Below the pieces are notes generated by a model that searched no databases, was not told where the DNA came from, and saw only the letters and a list, made by a program, of their open reading frames with translations. Source: JBFHIJ01 sp041596515 (lineage in GTDB: Bacteria; Bacteroidota; Ignavibacteria; Kapaibacteriales; UBA2268). From it: a DNA stretch of 64,000 bases. Of the stretch, positions 35,447 through 44,712 are shown one piece after another. Numbering within the stretch: position 1 is the stretch's first letter; each line of letters opens with the position of its first letter. The stretch spans positions 28,056 through 92,055 of the forward strand of contig JBFHIJ010000011.1 of assembly GCA_041596515.1 (NCBI GenBank), read 5' to 3'. The position numbers were made by a program, and so were the translations under genes.

Positions 35447-37678
35447 ATGGTTGCAAAGCAAACACTATTCCAAAAATTAGTAAACGAAAAAAGCGCTCAA
35501 GCGTACGAAGATAAATCAGGCTTAAAATACTCATGGCAGGTTAGGTTCTTGATTTTAGCTACTACAGTTATAGTATGTAGTTTTTTCTTCGTGTTTCACT
35601 TTGAGCAAGATGTAAATACTAACAATCAGATATCAGGTGTACTTGGTTCTACATGGTCTGAGCAAAGTGTTTTAGCAGAGTATTCTTTTCCGATATACAA
35701 ACCTGCTATAGAATATCAAAATGAAATCAATCGATCTATTAAGTCAGTGCCGTCAGTTTTTATTTTTGATGTTAATTCATATAAAATAGCGAAGGATCAT
35801 ATATCTCTGATTTATGACCTCTTAGAGTCTTATGATGAAGAAAGTACTAAGGAATTGACCACTCCATATTTGACTGAAAGCAATATACAATCTTTTACCA
35901 AATTGAAAAAAAAACAAAGACTTAGCTTTTTGTCAAAATCAAAATCAGTACTAAATAGTTATATCGATGATATTTATCAAAACGGGTTTGTAGATATAGC
36001 TGTATCGGGTATTAAAACTGATTTTATTATTGTGCAAACTGATGATAATCTAAGAAAAAATATTAAAACTCTGCTTCTGCTCGACAATTCTACGCTTAGC
36101 GACAAATATGAAAAGAATGTGCTTGTAAGATTTGATGAAAAAATGCATGAGCTTTTAAAGCAAATTGTAGCAGAAAATTTGAGACCAAACCTTCTATACT
36201 CAGCTGATTTGACAAATATCGAAAAAGCTACTGCCAAAAATTCGGTTGCTCGAACAATGGGAGTTGTAAAAAAAGGAGAAGTTATCATAAACAAAAACGA
36301 TGTGATTACTGATGATCACATTTCCAAGCTAAATTCGTATTATTTGTCAGAAAATATGAAAAGTGAATCCAGAATAAGCCTTACTAATGTACTTGGCTCT
36401 ATCGGGCACTTTTTTACTATTTATACTATTTTGCTTTTTTATCTGTTTTATATACGCAAAAAAATATTTTATGATAACGTCCAGTTAGCAATTATAAGTG
36501 TTATATTAATTTTATCATCTCTGCTTGCTTGGGTGTCGATGGAGGTGCCGAGTTCCTTTCCGTTAGAGTATTTGATAGTGGTGCCTGCTTTTTCTATGCT
36601 GGCAGCAATTGTATTTGATTCCAGAACGGGTTTTTATGTTACTGTAACTATTGCACTGCTTGTGGCAGGCATAAGAGGTACTGATTATATTACGGGACTT
36701 AGTTTGATGTTTGCCGGTACTCTGGCCGCCTACACCGTAAAAGATATTCAAAATAGAACTCAGATGTTTCAGTCGATATTCTTTATTTTCTTAGGTTTTT
36801 TAGTGCCGATTACTGCCTTTAATCTGGAAAGATCCATGGATATGGATATTATGATTAAGCAACTGATCTTAGCATCTGTAAATTCGGCAATTTCACCTCT
36901 AATCACATTTGGTATGTTGATTATGACTGAAAGAATCTCAAATATTGCAACCGATTTGAGGATTCAGGAATTTGACTCTTTAAATCATCCTCTTTTGAAA
37001 AAAATGAGTGATATAGCACCAGGCACATACCAGCATACTTTATCTGTGGCTACGTTATCAGAGAGGTGTGCCGATGCAATAGGAGCTAATCCGCTTCTGA
37101 CTAAAGTTGGTACTTATTATCATGACATAGGTAAAATGTCTAAAGCTGAGTATTTTACCGAAAATCAGATGGATATTGGTAATAAGCATGATATGCTTGC
37201 TCCGAAGAAAAGTGCTCAAGCAATTAAAGATCACGTTTCTGAAGGCATCATCCTTGCTCGTCAGTATAAATTACCCAAAAGGTTAATTGATTTTATTCCT
37301 ATGCACCATGGTACTACTCTTATTAAACACTTTTATGCAAAAGCTGTAGAGATAGCTGTTGAAGGGGAACCGGTAGACCAAAGAGATTTCCGTTACCCCG
37401 GTCCTAAACCTGCAACTAAAGAATCTGCAATACTTATGATTTGTGACAGTGCAGAAGCCATGTCTAGGATTCAAGTGAAAGATCATTCGGAACTTGAAAA
37501 AATGATTAGTAATAACATAAAGGACAGACTTTTAGACGGTCAGTTTGACGAATGCGAAATAACAATGAAGGATTTGGATATAATTAAAGAAACTATCCTG
37601 AAAGATCTTATTTCCAGAGGTCACCAAAGAGTAAAATACAAAGAAATACCTAAGACTGATGAAAATACAAAAGCATAA
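35447..37678 (+). CDS. 7TM receptor with HD-hydrolase domain (PgpH-like cyclic-dinucleotide phosphodiesterase)
   Basis: About 743 residues. N-terminal helix (about 35-55), an extracytoplasmic 7TMR-HDED-like domain (about 56-310), a cluster of seven membrane helices (about 320-500) and a C-terminal HD domain. The HD domain carries PGTYQHTLSVATLSERCADAI, YYHDIGKM and MHHGTTLI. Homologous PgpH proteins hydrolyse c-di-AMP. The frame opens at 35417, but the ATG at 35447 follows AATCAGG, so I use it. The gene overlaps the xerD start by 20 bases. Confidence 0.93.
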   Translation: MVAKQTLFQKLVNEKSAQAYEDKSGLKYSWQVRFLILATTVIVCSFFFVFHFEQDVNTNNQISGVLGSTWSEQSVLAEYSFPIYKPAIEYQNEINRSIKSVPSVFIFDVNSYKIAKDHISLIYDLLESYDEESTKELTTPYLTESNIQSFTKLKKKQRLSFLSKSKSVLNSYIDDIYQNGFVDIAVSGIKTDFIIVQTDDNLRKNIKTLLLLDNSTLSDKYEKNVLVRFDEKMHELLKQIVAENLRPNLLYSADLTNIEKATAKNSVARTMGVVKKGEVIINKNDVITDDHISKLNSYYLSENMKSESRISLTNVLGSIGHFFTIYTILLFYLFYIRKKIFYDNVQLAIISVILILSSLLAWVSMEVPSSFPLEYLIVVPAFSMLAAIVFDSRTGFYVTVTIALLVAGIRGTDYITGLSLMFAGTLAAYTVKDIQNRTQMFQSIFFIFLGFLVPITAFNLERSMDMDIMIKQLILASVNSAISPLITFGMLIMTERISNIATDLRIQEFDSLNHPLLKKMSDIAPGTYQHTLSVATLSERCADAIGANPLLTKVGTYYHDIGKMSKAEYFTENQMDIGNKHDMLAPKKSAQAIKDHVSEGIILARQYKLPKRLIDFIPMHHGTTLIKHFYAKAVEIAVEGEPVDQRDFRYPGPKPATKESAILMICDSAEAMSRIQVKDHSELEKMISNNIKDRLLDGQFDECEITMKDLDIIKETILKDLISRGHQRVKYKEIPKTDENTKA

Positions 37679-38588
37679 TAAAATTGACTTGCCTAAATCA
37701 TTCAAAAGATTAATCAAGCAATATATAGAATATGTGACTTTAGAAAAGGGACTTTCGGATAATACGAAAGTCTCTTATGCTAATGATATTAATAATCTTG
37801 CCCAATTTCTTGCTACTATGGAATTAGAAAAATTTGAAGATGTGGTAAAAGAAGATTTAATTGCTTTTTTATATTATATTTCAGACTTAGGGCTATCTAA
37901 TACTACCCGTGCAAGATATCTATCTACTTTTAGAAACTTCTTTAAATATCTTGTATCTGAAGGCATCATGCCTACTGATATTAGTGAAACAGTAGATATG
38001 CCAAAGCAGAAAAGGAAAATACCTGAAACTCTTACCTATCATGAAATAAATGCCATAATTAATGCCCCGGATGCAGAAACTATCGGTGGGCTTAGGAACA
38101 GAGCTATGCTCGAGTTACTTTATGCTTGTGGCCTTAGGGTTTCAGAATTGCTTACTATCCAAAGGAAAGATATCTTTAGAGATGTGGAAATTATAAGGGT
38201 TATAGGTAAAGGCTCTAAAGAGCGATTTATTCCAATAGGCAAATCAGCACTTAAGTGGATTGAGCTCTACTTAATTGAAACTCGTCCGGAAATAGCAAAT
38301 ATACATTCCGAAGATGCATTGTTTCTTAATCTGAGAGGCAAGCCTATGTCGAGAATGGGGTTCTGGAAATTGCTAAAAAAATATGCGGATGAATCAGGTA
38401 TTTTAAAAAATGTGCATCCACATACCTTTAGGCATTCCTTTGCTACTCATCTGTTAGAAGGTGGAGCTGATTTAAGAGCTGTGCAGGAAATGCTTGGCCA
38501 CTCTGACATTTCTACAACTCAAATTTATACCCACATAGACAGAGAGTACCTCAAAGAAGTACATAAAACTTTCCACCCACGAAGTTAG
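37659..38588 (+). CDS. xerD: site-specific tyrosine recombinase XerD-like
   Basis: 309 residues. N-terminal SAM-like DNA-binding domain (about 15-105). The catalytic domain has Arg160 (ACGLRVSELL), Lys184 (IGKGSKER), His255/Arg258 (HTFRHSFATHLL), His281 (LGHSDISTT) and the nucleophile Tyr290 (QIYTHID). All six catalytic residues are intact. Housekeeping XerD acts on chromosome-dimer resolution at dif. No dif-like site or phage genes are nearby, so it looks like the housekeeping enzyme and not an integrase. The first 20 bases overlap the previous gene, and the stop lies inside a small inverted repeat. Confidence 0.93.
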   Translation: MKIQKHNKIDLPKSFKRLIKQYIEYVTLEKGLSDNTKVSYANDINNLAQFLATMELEKFEDVVKEDLIAFLYYISDLGLSNTTRARYLSTFRNFFKYLVSEGIMPTDISETVDMPKQKRKIPETLTYHEINAIINAPDAETIGGLRNRAMLELLYACGLRVSELLTIQRKDIFRDVEIIRVIGKGSKERFIPIGKSALKWIELYLIETRPEIANIHSEDALFLNLRGKPMSRMGFWKLLKKYADESGILKNVHPHTFRHSFATHLLEGGADLRAVQEMLGHSDISTTQIYTHIDREYLKEVHKTFHPRS

Positions 38589-38599
38589 CTTATAACTTC
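38581..38599. terminator. small inverted repeat spanning two convergent stop codons
   Basis: GAAGTTA / TAACTTC with a 5-base spacer covers the xerD stop (38586-38588) and the stop of the minus-strand gene (38590-38592). No T-tract follows, so this is only a weak terminator candidate. Confidence 0.3.
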
Positions 38600-40572
38600 C
38601 AGTCTAATTGCAAATATATTCGTTTATCTATTGGGCTAAATGTCTCATCCCATCCTGAACTCAGCGTTTTCTCATCAGGTTTTTCGAGATAAGTAAACCT
38701 TGCTGACAGTGTAAAAGAATTGAGATTATAAGCAATAAACGTAGAAACTCTATAGCCCTTCAAATATAGTGCGAGGATGTTAGAGTAGCCCGGGATTGCA
38801 TATTCATAAAACCATATCGCACTGTCGTAATCATCTGTATCAAATTCAGTGAAAGATATCCCAAGGTCGAGCCCAAAATCAGTATCCAATTTTGTAGAGA
38901 TGTAATACCCAAAACCTGAAGAGGTGTTTTCAGGTATCTGAAGAGCTGAATATTGTAGACCTGTCTTTAGCCTAAGATTGCAAGCGGCAAATTTATACTC
39001 TCCTTTATATTGCATTTTATATTTTGACTTTCTTGCATCATAAAACTCTTTAAACTCTCTATTGCCAATCTTACCATAATCTGTTTTCTTTTCACACTTA
39101 AATTGGAACTCTAGATAGTTTTTGCGAAGGAGTAAGTATTCCAAATTACCGAGATATTCATATCCTTTGACTTGACTTGGCACATAGTATGTCGAATCCT
39201 GCGAGGAAAAAATATCTAAATAAGCAGAAATTATAGTTTTGTAAAATCTAATTGTTTTAACTCCTACATAAATGCCTTTTTCATTTGAAGGATATGAAAA
39301 CTCACCAAAAGCATTTCCGAAAGGAGATCGGAAGCCTTTAGAGTAATTCCTTAAATTAAATGCAAATTGAGCAATAGAAGATTTACCTATTGCACCAAAA
39401 ATAAACGCAGTATTGTTATTTGCATCTGCTGCAAATTCGGAACTAAATTTTAGATTGTCCCACTTTCCGGCATCTAAGGAAAGTGAGTTGAGCAGTCCAT
39501 ATTTACCGTAGAATGCTGAAGAACTGCCTGATAGTAAGGGAAGAGAATAATCAACATAAAGAGCCGTGCCGGTAAGCTTTACATAATTCAAATCTAACTC
39601 AAAACCACCGCCTGCTAAAGTTTCTTTAAAAGCATCTTTCTTTTCTAATTCGGTGTCAGATCTGTAGAAACCTGATTGATAGATAGATGATATATATCCG
39701 TTGTCTTCAGCGTCCGTCTTGATATTTCCGGATTTTGCTTGGTTTGAGTAAAAAATATCTAAAGAAAGGTCAATACCTAATAAGTTGGATAACATGTTTG
39801 TTTTTGCCGAGAATCCACGCATTCTACGTGATTCTAAGGTAGAAGTATACGGACGATGAGAATAATCATAGCTGTAAATTCCTGATATAACTTCCGTACT
39901 TTTTCTGGGAGCAAAACCTGAGGCTAATATCAAACCGCTTCCACGTTTTAAATAGTAATCGCCTGCTATAATCTGGTAAGAATCATCTTCGTACGATGCA
40001 TGTAAAGAATAATAGTCAAAAGCGAGATTTTCACCGGCATCTTTATCAGTTACTATACCAATATTCACTTCACTTGAATCAAAAATATAAGAATTATGGA
40101 TTTTTTGATAAAAGTTAAACTTACTGCCTTCGTACTTAGCTTTTCCCTTATTTTCTTCGGGTTCGTAACCTCTGATTTGCATTAATTTATTCTTGTATCT
40201 GCCTCTGTATGAGGCGTTGATGATAGTTTTATCCGTTTGTTCTTCTTCCAATCTGACACAAAGTAATAGAAGTTCAATTTCATATTCTTTGAAGCGTCCT
40301 GTGCTAAGTAAATATTCTTTTGTAAATTTGCTCTCTTTGATGATGTCTTTTAATAGATCTTTCTGAAATTGATTGATACAAATAAGTTTATCTATTTCCT
40401 CAAGATTAGATGCATCAACGTATATAGGGGTGTCTACCAGCTCTTCGATTTCACTAATATGCTCACTGATATCAGAATTATCGTCATATTGCTCTAATAG
40501 TTCTTCCAAACTAGGTTCGGATGCAATGACTAGTATTGGTAGCAAAAGGAAAAGTAAAATAGATTTAAACAT
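38590..40572 (-). CDS. helix-hairpin-helix plus beta-barrel outer membrane protein
   Basis: About 660 residues. Signal peptide MFKSILLFLLLPILVIA; an Asp/Glu-rich N-terminal region with the HhH-like stretch YVDASNLEEIDKLICINQFQKDLLKDIIKESKFTKEYLLSTGRFKEYEI (about 60-110). After that the sequence is typical beta-barrel material: YYLKRGSGLILASGFAPRKSTEVISGIYSYDYSHRPYTSTLESRRMRGFSAKTNM. It belongs to a Bacteroidota family of secreted HhH proteins of unknown function. The start at 40572 follows AAAGGTG; the upstream frame to 40617 is rejected. Confidence 0.8.
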   Translation of the reverse strand: MFKSILLFLLLPILVIASEPSLEELLEQYDDNSDISEHISEIEELVDTPIYVDASNLEEIDKLICINQFQKDLLKDIIKESKFTKEYLLSTGRFKEYEIELLLLCVRLEEEQTDKTIINASYRGRYKNKLMQIRGYEPEENKGKAKYEGSKFNFYQKIHNSYIFDSSEVNIGIVTDKDAGENLAFDYYSLHASYEDDSYQIIAGDYYLKRGSGLILASGFAPRKSTEVISGIYSYDYSHRPYTSTLESRRMRGFSAKTNMLSNLLGIDLSLDIFYSNQAKSGNIKTDAEDNGYISSIYQSGFYRSDTELEKKDAFKETLAGGGFELDLNYVKLTGTALYVDYSLPLLSGSSSAFYGKYGLLNSLSLDAGKWDNLKFSSEFAADANNNTAFIFGAIGKSSIAQFAFNLRNYSKGFRSPFGNAFGEFSYPSNEKGIYVGVKTIRFYKTIISAYLDIFSSQDSTYYVPSQVKGYEYLGNLEYLLLRKNYLEFQFKCEKKTDYGKIGNREFKEFYDARKSKYKMQYKGEYKFAACNLRLKTGLQYSALQIPENTSSGFGYYISTKLDTDFGLDLGISFTEFDTDDYDSAIWFYEYAIPGYSNILALYLKGYRVSTFIAYNLNSFTLSARFTYLEKPDEKTLSSGWDETFSPIDKRIYLQLDWKL

Positions 40573-40624
40573 TATCACACCTTTACATATATAGTGTTTA
40601 TAAAATAAAAATATCATAAGAAAT

Positions 40625-41131
40625 ATGCAAGAATATATAATTGATGCACATAATGTAATTCATACTAACGTGCAGTTTCGTAATCAAATTTCTCAGGGAA
40701 TAGATGCGGCGAGGTTATCTTTTTTAACTGCAGTTGAGTCTTATTCTACAGACTACCCTAGTTATACCTTTACAGTAGTTTTCGATGGCAGAAACGCCGG
40801 AGTTGGGTCTGCATACCATCAGGTAAAAGTTCAGTATTCAAATAATAAAACAGCAGATGAACTAATAAAAAAAAGAATTAGGAAACTTTCCGGCAACAAA
40901 AATGTAATAATAGTAAGTAGCGACACAGAAATACATAACTATGCCCGTGTGAACGCGATGAAGGTGGAAGGAGCTACTCAATTTGCGCAAAAAATATTAT
41001 CAGGAAAACGTAAAAATACCGGTGGTACAAAAGGCAAAAAAAGATTTATACACGACACTAAAAATGAAAAACCAACTTCAGTATCTAAAAGAGAGATTGA
41101 AGAAATGAAAAAGCTTTTTGGTCTAAGCTAA
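40625..41131 (+). CDS. NYN-domain protein (YacP-like predicted RNase)
   Basis: 168 residues with the NYN/PIN-like fold: YIIDAHNVIHTN at the first strand, FTVVFDGRNAGVG, KTADELIKKRIRKLSGNKNVIIVSSDTEIHNYARV. The Asp residues in these motifs are the likely metal ligands. Homologues (YacP/Rae1 family) are ribosome-associated or RNA-targeting nucleases. A basic, lysine-rich tail (about 125-150) fits RNA binding. The start at 40625 is close to the divergent HhH gene, with 52 bases between them. Confidence 0.85.
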   Translation: MQEYIIDAHNVIHTNVQFRNQISQGIDAARLSFLTAVESYSTDYPSYTFTVVFDGRNAGVGSAYHQVKVQYSNNKTADELIKKRIRKLSGNKNVIIVSSDTEIHNYARVNAMKVEGATQFAQKILSGKRKNTGGTKGKKRFIHDTKNEKPTSVSKREIEEMKKLFGLS

Positions 41132-41176
41132 TTTTTATATTTTTGATATAGATTGAATAAATATATTGGATTACCT

Positions 41177-42073
41177 ATGAAAACTATTTTTCTTCTGATT
41201 GTTGTAGCTCTATTCCTGCCAAATATGCTTTCTGCCGGCGAAATAGAAGCGCGAGTATCCGTTAATATGGAACTCCTCACTCAGGAACAACAAATCAATG
41301 TTAGTTCTATGCAGGGAGATGTGGAAAGCTATCTTAATGCTACTCAGTATACAGATATAGACTGGGAGGGTCCTGCTATCCCTGTGGATGTTTCTATTTT
41401 TTTAACAGGCGGAAGCAACTATAAATACTCTGCTCGCATTTTTATCTCTGCCAAGAGATACATTTATGGATCTGAAGGAGCAACTGTTACTGCAAATTTT
41501 ATCGATGATAAATGGAGTTTTGAGTATTCACGTAATGCAGTTTTTTCCTATGATCCCAATAGATTTCACGAATTCTCTTCTTTATTAGATTACTATATGC
41601 TTTTAATCATTGGTATCGATGCTGATACTTATGAAGATGGTTCTGGTTATCCTATTTATGAAAGAGCAAAAAACATAGTAAGATTAGGGAATGCTGCCAA
41701 TGGCAACGGATATGAAACATACTCTCAACCGGGTGACTATACAAGATATAACCTTGTCAATGAGCTTACAGATCCTACTTATGACGCATTTAAAACACTG
41801 GTATTCGAATACTATGTGGATGGTCTTGATCAGATGGCTGTAAATAAAGACGAAGCTCTGGGGGTTATCGCTGAGATAATAGGAGATATGGCTGAGTTTA
41901 AAAAGAAAAAATTAGTAAGATCTAGCATGTATGTATCTCTTTGGTTTGCAACTAAGTTTAACGAACTTGCAACTCTATTCAAAGGATATTCAGACGAAAA
42001 GGTTTTCAATGATTTAATATATTTAGATCCTACTAATGGTTCTGTTTATTTAGAAGCACAAGAAAGCAATTAA
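41177..42073 (+). CDS. porD: T9SS accessory protein PorD (DUF4835)
   Basis: 298 residues, signal peptide ending ...MLSAG, followed by EIEARVSVNMELL and the central DUF4835 blocks: TDIDWEGPAIPVDVSIFLTGG, YDPNRFHEFSSLLDYYMLLIIGIDADTYE and FWFATKFNEL-like near the end. PorD is needed for type IX secretion and gliding in characterised Bacteroidota. Its presence agrees with the T9SS-type signal on the giant protein at 45578-51271. I start at the ATG at 41177, because the earlier ATG (41153) would precede the signal peptide by eight residues. Confidence 0.88.
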   Translation: MKTIFLLIVVALFLPNMLSAGEIEARVSVNMELLTQEQQINVSSMQGDVESYLNATQYTDIDWEGPAIPVDVSIFLTGGSNYKYSARIFISAKRYIYGSEGATVTANFIDDKWSFEYSRNAVFSYDPNRFHEFSSLLDYYMLLIIGIDADTYEDGSGYPIYERAKNIVRLGNAANGNGYETYSQPGDYTRYNLVNELTDPTYDAFKTLVFEYYVDGLDQMAVNKDEALGVIAEIIGDMAEFKKKKLVRSSMYVSLWFATKFNELATLFKGYSDEKVFNDLIYLDPTNGSVYLEAQESN

Positions 42074-42104
42074 AGAAATATCATATCTCAAATTGTATTT
42101 TTAT

Positions 42105-42149
42105 AAAACCCCTTTGCAAAAGTAAAGAAACTCTGGCAAAGGGGTTTTT
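42105..42149 (+). terminator. rho-independent terminator after porD
   Basis: Stem AAAACCCCTTTGC / GCAAAGGGGTTTT with an 18-base loop and further T residues. Confidence 0.85.
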
Positions 42150-42238
42150 CGATTTAATATGACCCAATCTTTTTATATCCTTGTAAATCTCCTGTATCTA
42201 TGCTAAATTGTTTGCTTTATCAATAATTTAATATGTAA

Positions 42239-43870
42239 ATGATACGCCATTACTATACATTACTAAAACTTGCTAAAAGCTTTCAAAAGCTCATAGGTTT
42301 CCGTGTAACGGAATGTTTTACACAGGAAAAAGACACAGTCACAATAGAATTTAGCGATGGTAGCAATACTGAAACTCTACATTTCTCTGCAGATCCGAAA
42401 TTTTGCAGTATATATCTGAGATATAACTTTAGTCGTGCCGGCAAAAACACAACTGATTTGATGCCAGAGTTATTGGGAGAGTACTTACAGGACATAACTG
42501 TTAAAGATAATGACCGAGTGCTGGTTTTTGATTTTGTATCAATAAAACTATATGTGATGCTCTATGGAGGTTCGGAAAGTAATTTGGTTCTTACATCAAA
42601 GCAAAATGATACAATTTTAGATGCACTAAACAGAAGAAAAGCTCCACTAGGGGAGAAACTAATACCTAAGCAGGCGAATAACAAAAACTATCGCCAATTT
42701 GCAGATGATTCGAAGTTGCGAGATGTGCTATCAAAGTCAAGCCTTTTACTTGGAAAAGACTATGCAGAAGAGTTTATGTTAAGAAATAATATCGACATAA
42801 ACTCGCTCAAATCACATTTTAAAGAAAGCGAGGTTCAGAGTCTCATCATACAAGCAAATGCTTTTAAAGAAGAGCTATTGAGCTCAGAAGAGTATTATCT
42901 TTACCGTCGCGAAAATGATAGTATAATATTTAGCATGATAGAGCTTAGCAAATATCCGGTTGCTGAAAAGCAGTCTGATAATATACATAAAGCAATACAA
43001 ATGCGACTAAGCTACGAACACAAAGAAGATACTTATGCTAAGGACTATAAAGACGTAGAAAAAAGATTAGACTCAAAGGTTCTTAAATTAAGACGAAATA
43101 TTGGGTTTGCTTCTGACTTTTCTAAAACAGAAGAAAAAATTGAAAAATACACCTTATGGGGTGAAGTGCTTTTATCACAGCCAAACGCAAAAGACAGACC
43201 CGGGAAATCTATTGTTTTGAATGATTGGACTGGGAATGAAGTAAAAATTCCATTAGACGATAAGTATGATATGATGCAAAATGCTCATATATTTTACGAA
43301 AAAGCAAAAAAATCAAAGCAGGAGCTGGCAGTACGTAAGCAGCGGATACCGAAACTACAAGAAGAACTTGATAGACTTAGTGAAATAAAAAAAGAATTAG
43401 AAAGCATTGATAATATAAAGGATTTGAATAAATTTGTAAATCAACATCAAAAGATTTTAGGAATCAAAAAACAAGGAAATAAGACTTTGGACGCTTCTGA
43501 TAAGTATAAAACATTTGATTTAGGTGATGGATTTACTCTTTTTGTAGGTAAAAATGCTGCTAATAATGACGAGCTGACTATGCGATTTGCTAAAGCAAAT
43601 GATTTGTGGTTTCACGTTAGGGGCATTAGTGGTTCGCATGCTGTGATAAGGATTGAAAAAGGTCAAAAGCCGGGCAAGCACATTATAGAAAAAGCTGCGT
43701 CAATTACAGCCTATTACTCAAAAATGAGAAATGCAGGACTAACGCCTGTTGCATATACAGAAAAGAAATACGTTAGAAAGCCAAAAGGTGCTAACCCGGG
43801 GCAGGTGCTTATAAGTAAAGAAAAAGTAGTGCAGGTGGTGCCGGGCTTACCTGATGGATATACTGAATAA
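42239..43870 (+). CDS. NFACT family protein (RqcH-like ribosome quality control factor)
   Basis: 543 residues. N-terminal NFACT-N domain (about 1-160), long helical/coiled-coil middle (about 270-400, with KKSKQELAVRKQRIPKLQEELDRL), and a C-terminal NFACT-R RNA-binding domain. That domain shows FVGKNAANNDELTMRF, ANDLWFHVRGISGSHAVIRIEKGQKPGKHIIEKAASI and GQVLISKEKVVQVVPGLP. The family (also called FbpA in older annotations) adds C-terminal tails to peptides on stalled 50S subunits. Slightly shorter than B. subtilis RqcH, but all modules are present. Confidence 0.9.
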   Translation: MIRHYYTLLKLAKSFQKLIGFRVTECFTQEKDTVTIEFSDGSNTETLHFSADPKFCSIYLRYNFSRAGKNTTDLMPELLGEYLQDITVKDNDRVLVFDFVSIKLYVMLYGGSESNLVLTSKQNDTILDALNRRKAPLGEKLIPKQANNKNYRQFADDSKLRDVLSKSSLLLGKDYAEEFMLRNNIDINSLKSHFKESEVQSLIIQANAFKEELLSSEEYYLYRRENDSIIFSMIELSKYPVAEKQSDNIHKAIQMRLSYEHKEDTYAKDYKDVEKRLDSKVLKLRRNIGFASDFSKTEEKIEKYTLWGEVLLSQPNAKDRPGKSIVLNDWTGNEVKIPLDDKYDMMQNAHIFYEKAKKSKQELAVRKQRIPKLQEELDRLSEIKKELESIDNIKDLNKFVNQHQKILGIKKQGNKTLDASDKYKTFDLGDGFTLFVGKNAANNDELTMRFAKANDLWFHVRGISGSHAVIRIEKGQKPGKHIIEKAASITAYYSKMRNAGLTPVAYTEKKYVRKPKGANPGQVLISKEKVVQVVPGLPDGYTE

Positions 43871-43881
43871 AGGAGATTAAT

Positions 43882-44712
43882 ATGAAGAAAATTATATTAC
43901 TGTTTGTGTTGCTATTTGTTACTATGGCGTATGCCGCCAATCTGACAAGTAGTCTTAAGATAGAAAAAAACAGTAACTTCAAATATTATATTGTTAATGA
44001 TTCAAAACATTTACTCAGAGCCGGCAATGGCAAGTTGGATAAGTATGACACTATAGCTTCGTCCGAAAGCTTTTATGCGGATCTATTGTATTTTAAAACC
44101 GACGAAGATAGATTAAATGCTCTGGTTGCTTTATCTAATGTTATTACTTATGAAAAGGACCCCGGAAGAGGAATGGAAATCAAATCTAAAAATGATATTG
44201 TAGATTTGAACGATATCGGTGGTGAAATGTCATTTAGCAGTAGAGGTTTAGATGCTAAAGTAGAATCTTTAGACAACGTAAACTCACTTTCTTATCTTCT
44301 TTTACCTGATATTATGGATCAACTCAAAAATCTTGCTTTCCCTTTGCCAAATAATGGCGCCAATGTAGGAGCAGAGTGGTCGGCAGAAAAAACTTATACT
44401 CAAAAGTATGAATTTGCTACTTTAGAATCTATACATCAGTTAAATTATAAGCTGATAGCTTTCAAAGATTACAAGGGGCATTACTGTGCTGAGGTTGACT
44501 TTTTAACTAAGAAAAATACTTATAGCTCAGTAGCTAACATCACTGCATTTAGAAGTAAAATTATGGGCAAAGCTATGATAGAGGTTGAAACAGGTATTGT
44601 AATTAATCTCCAAATTTCTAATGACTTCAACCTAATTACTGAAGACAATGGAATGAGCTATCAAACTGAAACTTCTTCTTTTACTGAGTATACTTTAAGG
44701 TATAAACAATAA
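43882..44712 (+). CDS. hypothetical secreted protein
   Basis: 276 residues with a cleavable signal peptide (MKKIILLFVLLFVTMAYAA). The rest reads as a beta-rich domain: DIVDLNDIGGEMSFSSRGLDAKVESLDNVNSLSYLLLPDIMDQL, FPLPNNGANVGAEWSAEKTYTQK and LNYKLIAFKDYKGHYCAEVDFL. I do not recognise it; the LP...VG..W and YK.I..KDY...CAEV pattern is reminiscent of DUF6263-like lipid/substrate-binding proteins, but this is a guess. It has a good AGGAG Shine-Dalgarno and follows the NFACT gene by 11 bases. Confidence 0.65.
   Translation: MKKIILLFVLLFVTMAYAANLTSSLKIEKNSNFKYYIVNDSKHLLRAGNGKLDKYDTIASSESFYADLLYFKTDEDRLNALVALSNVITYEKDPGRGMEIKSKNDIVDLNDIGGEMSFSSRGLDAKVESLDNVNSLSYLLLPDIMDQLKNLAFPLPNNGANVGAEWSAEKTYTQKYEFATLESIHQLNYKLIAFKDYKGHYCAEVDFLTKKNTYSSVANITAFRSKIMGKAMIEVETGIVINLQISNDFNLITEDNGMSYQTETSSFTEYTLRYKQ

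Noticed and set aside
37659..38588. Tyrosine recombinase as integrase of a mobile element
   Set aside because: Protein length and gene context are those of housekeeping XerD; no phage, att-like repeats or tRNA gene beside it.
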